Of a stretch of 64,000 bases of DNA, positions 60,341 to 64,000 are shown piece by piece (the stretch's first letter is position 1; every line of letters starts with the position of its first letter). Made by a program: the position numbers and the translations under genes. The stretch comes from Populus alba (Eukaryota; Streptophyta; Magnoliopsida; Malpighiales; Salicaceae): positions 62,001 through 126,000 of the forward strand of contig NC_133297.1 in assembly GCF_005239225.2 (NCBI RefSeq), given 5' to 3'. The notes under the pieces are model-generated. The model was not told where the DNA came from. It searched no databases and worked only from the letters and a program-made list of their open reading frames with translations.

Positions 60341-63300
60341 AGAAATAAAAGGCATAAAAAATCTTACTGTTTCTAATTATTATTTTTAGGAATATTGCGT
60401 TCTCAAAATGGTCTATAAGTTTATTTAATTGATTAATTAACTTAGCATTAGTGCAACGTATACGTTATTATTTCTCAAAATGGTCTATAAGTTTTGAGAG
60501 AAATTTTTTTTTCCTAATTTGTATGTTTGTTTATATATCATAATTAGTAATTAAATAAGACTAACTTTCTCACATTAACCAAAACATTATTAAGTTTGGG
60601 TTTTTCATTGGAGGCATAAATATACTTTACTGTAGATTACTATAATGAATCACTTCTTTGCTTTTGAGTGGGAAAAAAAAAAAGCCTTGAGGGTGAAGGT
60701 ATTTTTATCTTTTTTATTGATATATTGGTTATTAAAAGATTGTTTAGGGGTATCTAGGATTATTTTTAATTTTTTGCATGGTTAAAATACCATTTTACCA
60801 TTGGAGTCAACAAAACTTAGAATTATTGACCAAGGGTTTTTTTTTTACTTTTCATAAAAATTTTTAAATAGTAAAAATATTTTTTTACCCCAAGATTAAT
60901 AAATTGTGGGACTCTTGGACAATGTATTTTTTTTTTGTTTTTCCATTATTGATGCACAGTTAAAGTATGTTTTTGGCCCTAGAAAAGACAAAAAATTAAG
61001 ATTTGTATTTTGTGGGTATTTTTGTACTTTTACATGGGGTTTTTGGGTAATTACTAGGGCTATGGGGGTGTTTTGATTTTTTTATATTGGTTTTTTTTAT
61101 TTTTTTAATAAAAAAAGTCATCGAGACATGTTAAGAATGGGCTAGCAAGTAAGTGGTGCCCGCGTCATTCAAGCGGCCGTGTGACATTACCTGATTTCTT
61201 TTTTTTTTTCCCCTTTCTTTTTTCTCTCCTAGCAAGTAAAGTCCATGATTGTCCTCTTTTTCTTTTCAATTTTAATCCTTATACTTTTAATTTTTTTTTC
61301 ATTCCTATTCCTTTTATAGAAATTTGTTTTTTCAATTTAGTCATTCAACTACAATTTCTTATTCTTTTGATTTTCATTTTGGTTATTATTCTTTTGATTT
61401 TTAATTTTTTTTTCCCTTTGCCTATCTGTTAAAGTTTTTTTGGCTTTCAATTTCATCCTTCAATCAAAATTTTTGTTATTTTATATTTTTCAATTTGACC
61501 CTTATTCTCTTGACTTGTTTTTCCTTTTGTTAAAGCTATTTTTCAATTCAATTTAACCCTCGAATTGAAATTTTTTGTTTGTCTTCTGATTATTATTTTT
61601 TATTTTCTCCCTCATTTTTTTAAATCCTTTTGTGTGATTAATTTTTTTTCCTTTTTTTATCTTTCAACATTTAATTTGCAAGGGATTTGACTTTATGCAA
61701 TCATAGTTTTTTTTTTTTTTTAAAATATTAGTTTTGTGATTTTTTTTTAATTTATTTTTTATAGATTTATCTCGATCTCATGACTTACATCACGAGTTTT
61801 ACATTCATTTTTAGAATATATATTTTTAATTTTTTTTGTTTGTATTTGATTTTTAATCTATATTTTTTTTATACAAATGAATTTTATTTTTTAAAATAAA
61901 AAATATTCTTTTTTAAAATAATATTTATAATGCGTTCGGCCTTGTGTAATTGTTTTTAGGGTATAGGTTTATTTAGTCAATTTCATTTTTGTTTATCTTC
62001 CAGGTCACATGTTTTTTATGGTGTAGATTTATCTTTTATTAATTTAAATAAACAAGTTAAGTGAACAGTCAGATGAATGTCTTATTTTGTGTGATTGGAT
62101 ATCTTGATCTACATTTATTTTTTAATTTTTTTATTTCTCTTTTGGTTATTGTTAATGATTTTTTTTGTTTATTTATATATATTTATTTAATTAATTAGAT
62201 GTTTGCATAAATTTTTATTTTTTATATAAAAAAATATATCAAAGTAACTATATATTCAATATTTTTATAGAAAAAAAAATTTATAACTGCCAGTAAAACA
62301 CAGATTTGAATCTTGATAGCTAGTATGGACCTAAATTTTGAACAAGAATATTAAGCTTCTCATTATCATTAAAAAAAAAAAAAAAGTACAAAGCAGTAGC
62401 TTTCGCTGACTTTCTTGAAATTTTAGAAGTAAAAACACATCTTTCCTCCTTAAAAAGGTTGTAGTTTATATTGCCTTGCCGTGGACTCAAACATTTAATT
62501 AATTTACATTGCGAAATATGTTTTGAATTCGTTTATAAACTAGATATATAAAATAAAGTTTATAAAGAAGTTTGTCCATGTCAAACTCATAATTTAACAA
62601 AAATAGCCATCATTTAAAATTGATTGCTGAACTCAGTTAGGTTTAAAAAATATTATTTTTGTTATTTAAATTATTTTTCTACCTAGCTTTGGATTATTTT
62701 GGTCATGTCGGTTTCTATCTCAATATAAACAGTTTGAATTAGAGTTTTTAATAGAAAATAACATAGCTTTCTTTATCTAATTTTCTACCATTTAAAATCA
62801 TAACCATAGAGTATAAGAATCCAAGTTTTGATAACTTTCTTGCAATATGAAGCAATAGATACCCTGAAAATGACAAGCAATTAATGGCTGTGGAGCACAT
62901 CAAATATCATTAAATAGAACATAAGAGATACATAACGAAATCTCATTTATTGTAGAGCAAATTAAATATTACTAGTTAAGTCACATAGGAGTTCGATTGC
63001 TTGAAGAAATGAACTATAAAAAAAGTAAACTGATGACTACAAGAATGCTCTTCAAAAATCATTTGCAAGGTCATTTGTTTGTTGTATAATTATCATGAAT
63101 TGAATATATATGTGTGTGTGAAGAAAAAATTATTTAAATGCATGTTGAAGATGTATAATGCTTCCCACAATAAAATAATTTATGTCTTTAGTTTTCTTTT
63201 ATCTCAATTTTTTTATAATTGATTACTAGCTTGTTGCTCATGCTTTTTTGCGAGGCCAAACTATTTTTTTTTGTTAAAAATTAATATTTAGGTATTCAAA

Positions 63301-63600
63301 TAGAATTAAACAATAATATAAAAAGATATTCATGATAAATGTGTGACAATGCTAATTAGAGCTAAACCAACACGAGATATCCTACCAAACCTGAGATCCA
63401 AATTATATGACTAGAGAAACCCAATAAAAAATAAAGAGAATCATAAATTTTAAAAAAAAAAAATTATTCTGACTTTTTAAACTCGTTACCTAGGTTATTA
63501 GACTTAAAGTATTCAATCTAGAAAAACCACGAAGTTTAATTCTCAATAAATTAAATATTAAATAATAAAATTGAAAAATATAGCAATTCAAATAATAAAG
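60341..63600. other. AT/T-rich repeat-derived sequence, no gene
   Basis: 61190-61930 is T-rich with repeated TTCAATTT..ATCCTTCAATCAAAATTT-like units, likely decayed transposon sequence. 62400-63600 is AT-rich with no identifiable feature. Confidence 0.5.
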
Positions 63601-63607
63601 ATCAAAA

Positions 63608-63822
63608 TCACTATTATCATTATTATTAACAAGTTGTTATTATTATAATTATATTATTATTGTTGTTGCTATTATTGTCACTATCATTGTTATTATTGTT
63701 ATTATTATTATTTTACTACTATTACTGCTACTATTACTATTTATTACTTTTACTATTATCATTGTTATCATTATTATTATCATCATTCTTACCTCCACCA
63801 CCATTATTGATATTATTATAAA
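63608..63822. repeat. compound trinucleotide microsatellite (ATT/ATC/ACT)n
   Basis: Over 200 bp of imperfect T/A-rich trinucleotides (ATT, ATC, GTT, ACT, ACC) with frequent interruptions. Confidence 0.85.
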
Positions 63823-63831
63823 TAATAACCC

Positions 63832-64000
63832 TAAAAAGTGTATAACTCAATTGGTTGGGTTCTAGGTTTGATCCCTAAAAGTCACCAAATTTGAATCTCA
63901 CAAACCTCAAGGTTACTAAAGACTTACATAATTATTAACTTTATGGCCTATGGAATTAATCGAGGTGCGCGTAAGTTGGTCCGAACACCCATATTAATAA
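63832..64000 (+). mobile_element. tRNA-derived SINE copy at the window edge
   Basis: A-box-like TAACTCAATTGGTTGGGTTC, B-box-like GGTTTGATCCC, then the family body (AAGACTTACATAATTATTAACTT, GGAATTAATCGAGGTGCGCG). The window ends at or just before its tail. Confidence 0.65.

Noticed and set aside
61181..61432. Phe/Leu-rich plus-strand frame
   Set aside because: Product of T-rich low-complexity DNA, not a membrane protein gene.
63832..63905. Possible tRNA gene
   Set aside because: A- and B-box-like sequence is present, but no cloverleaf could be folded, and the downstream body matches the SINE family.

Overview
The window is nuclear DNA of a dicot plant. It is AT-rich, with intron-split genes (GT..AG), long TA/poly-A/T spacers and many transposable elements. 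The gene content (a MUT9-like kinase, a dirigent cluster, DUF716 membrane proteins) and the style of the AT-rich repeats and tRNA-derived SINEs suggest a woody dicot, most likely Salicaceae (poplar/willow). That species call is inference. No prokaryotic features, CRISPR arrays, rRNA genes or functional tRNA genes were seen.

Layout. 1-5.6 kb: minus-strand casein-kinase-1-like gene of the MLK/PPK (MUT9-like) family, 14 exons visible, 3' end beyond the window start. 6.56-11.27 kb: complete but dead Ty1/copia retrotransposon with 229-bp LTRs and a 5-bp target duplication. 11.47-11.90 kb: exon relics of a chromomethylase-type DNA methyltransferase. 12.2-12.7 kb: degenerate tandem repeat. 14.8 and 18.5 kb: two divergent paralogues, in opposite orientation, of a small membrane protein carrying the motif HRAGGSPWG. 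20.8-35.8 kb: a tandem segmental duplication (copy A about 6 kb, copy B about 8 kb), each copy with one intronless dirigent gene. 37.7 and 43.2 kb: two more dirigent genes, with a 5' dirigent fragment at 45.7 kb. 51.3 and 58.7 kb: two plus-strand DUF716 (TMEM45-like) genes. The rest is AT-rich spacer with MITEs, hAT-like non-autonomous elements, SINEs and microsatellites.

Biology. The four dirigent genes lie on the same strand within 22 kb and look like a locally expanding family of secreted proteins that guide phenoxy-radical coupling (lignans and related phenylpropanoids). Three processes are visible in it: tandem duplication (DIR1/DIR2), apparent gene conversion (DIR3/DIR4) and decay to a fragment. 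Transposon insertions date some events: a hAT-like element in copy A has its unoccupied target preserved in copy B. I found no wholly new molecular system. The most informative structures are the dirigent duplication/conversion history, the chromomethylase relic and the small HRAGGSPWG membrane family.
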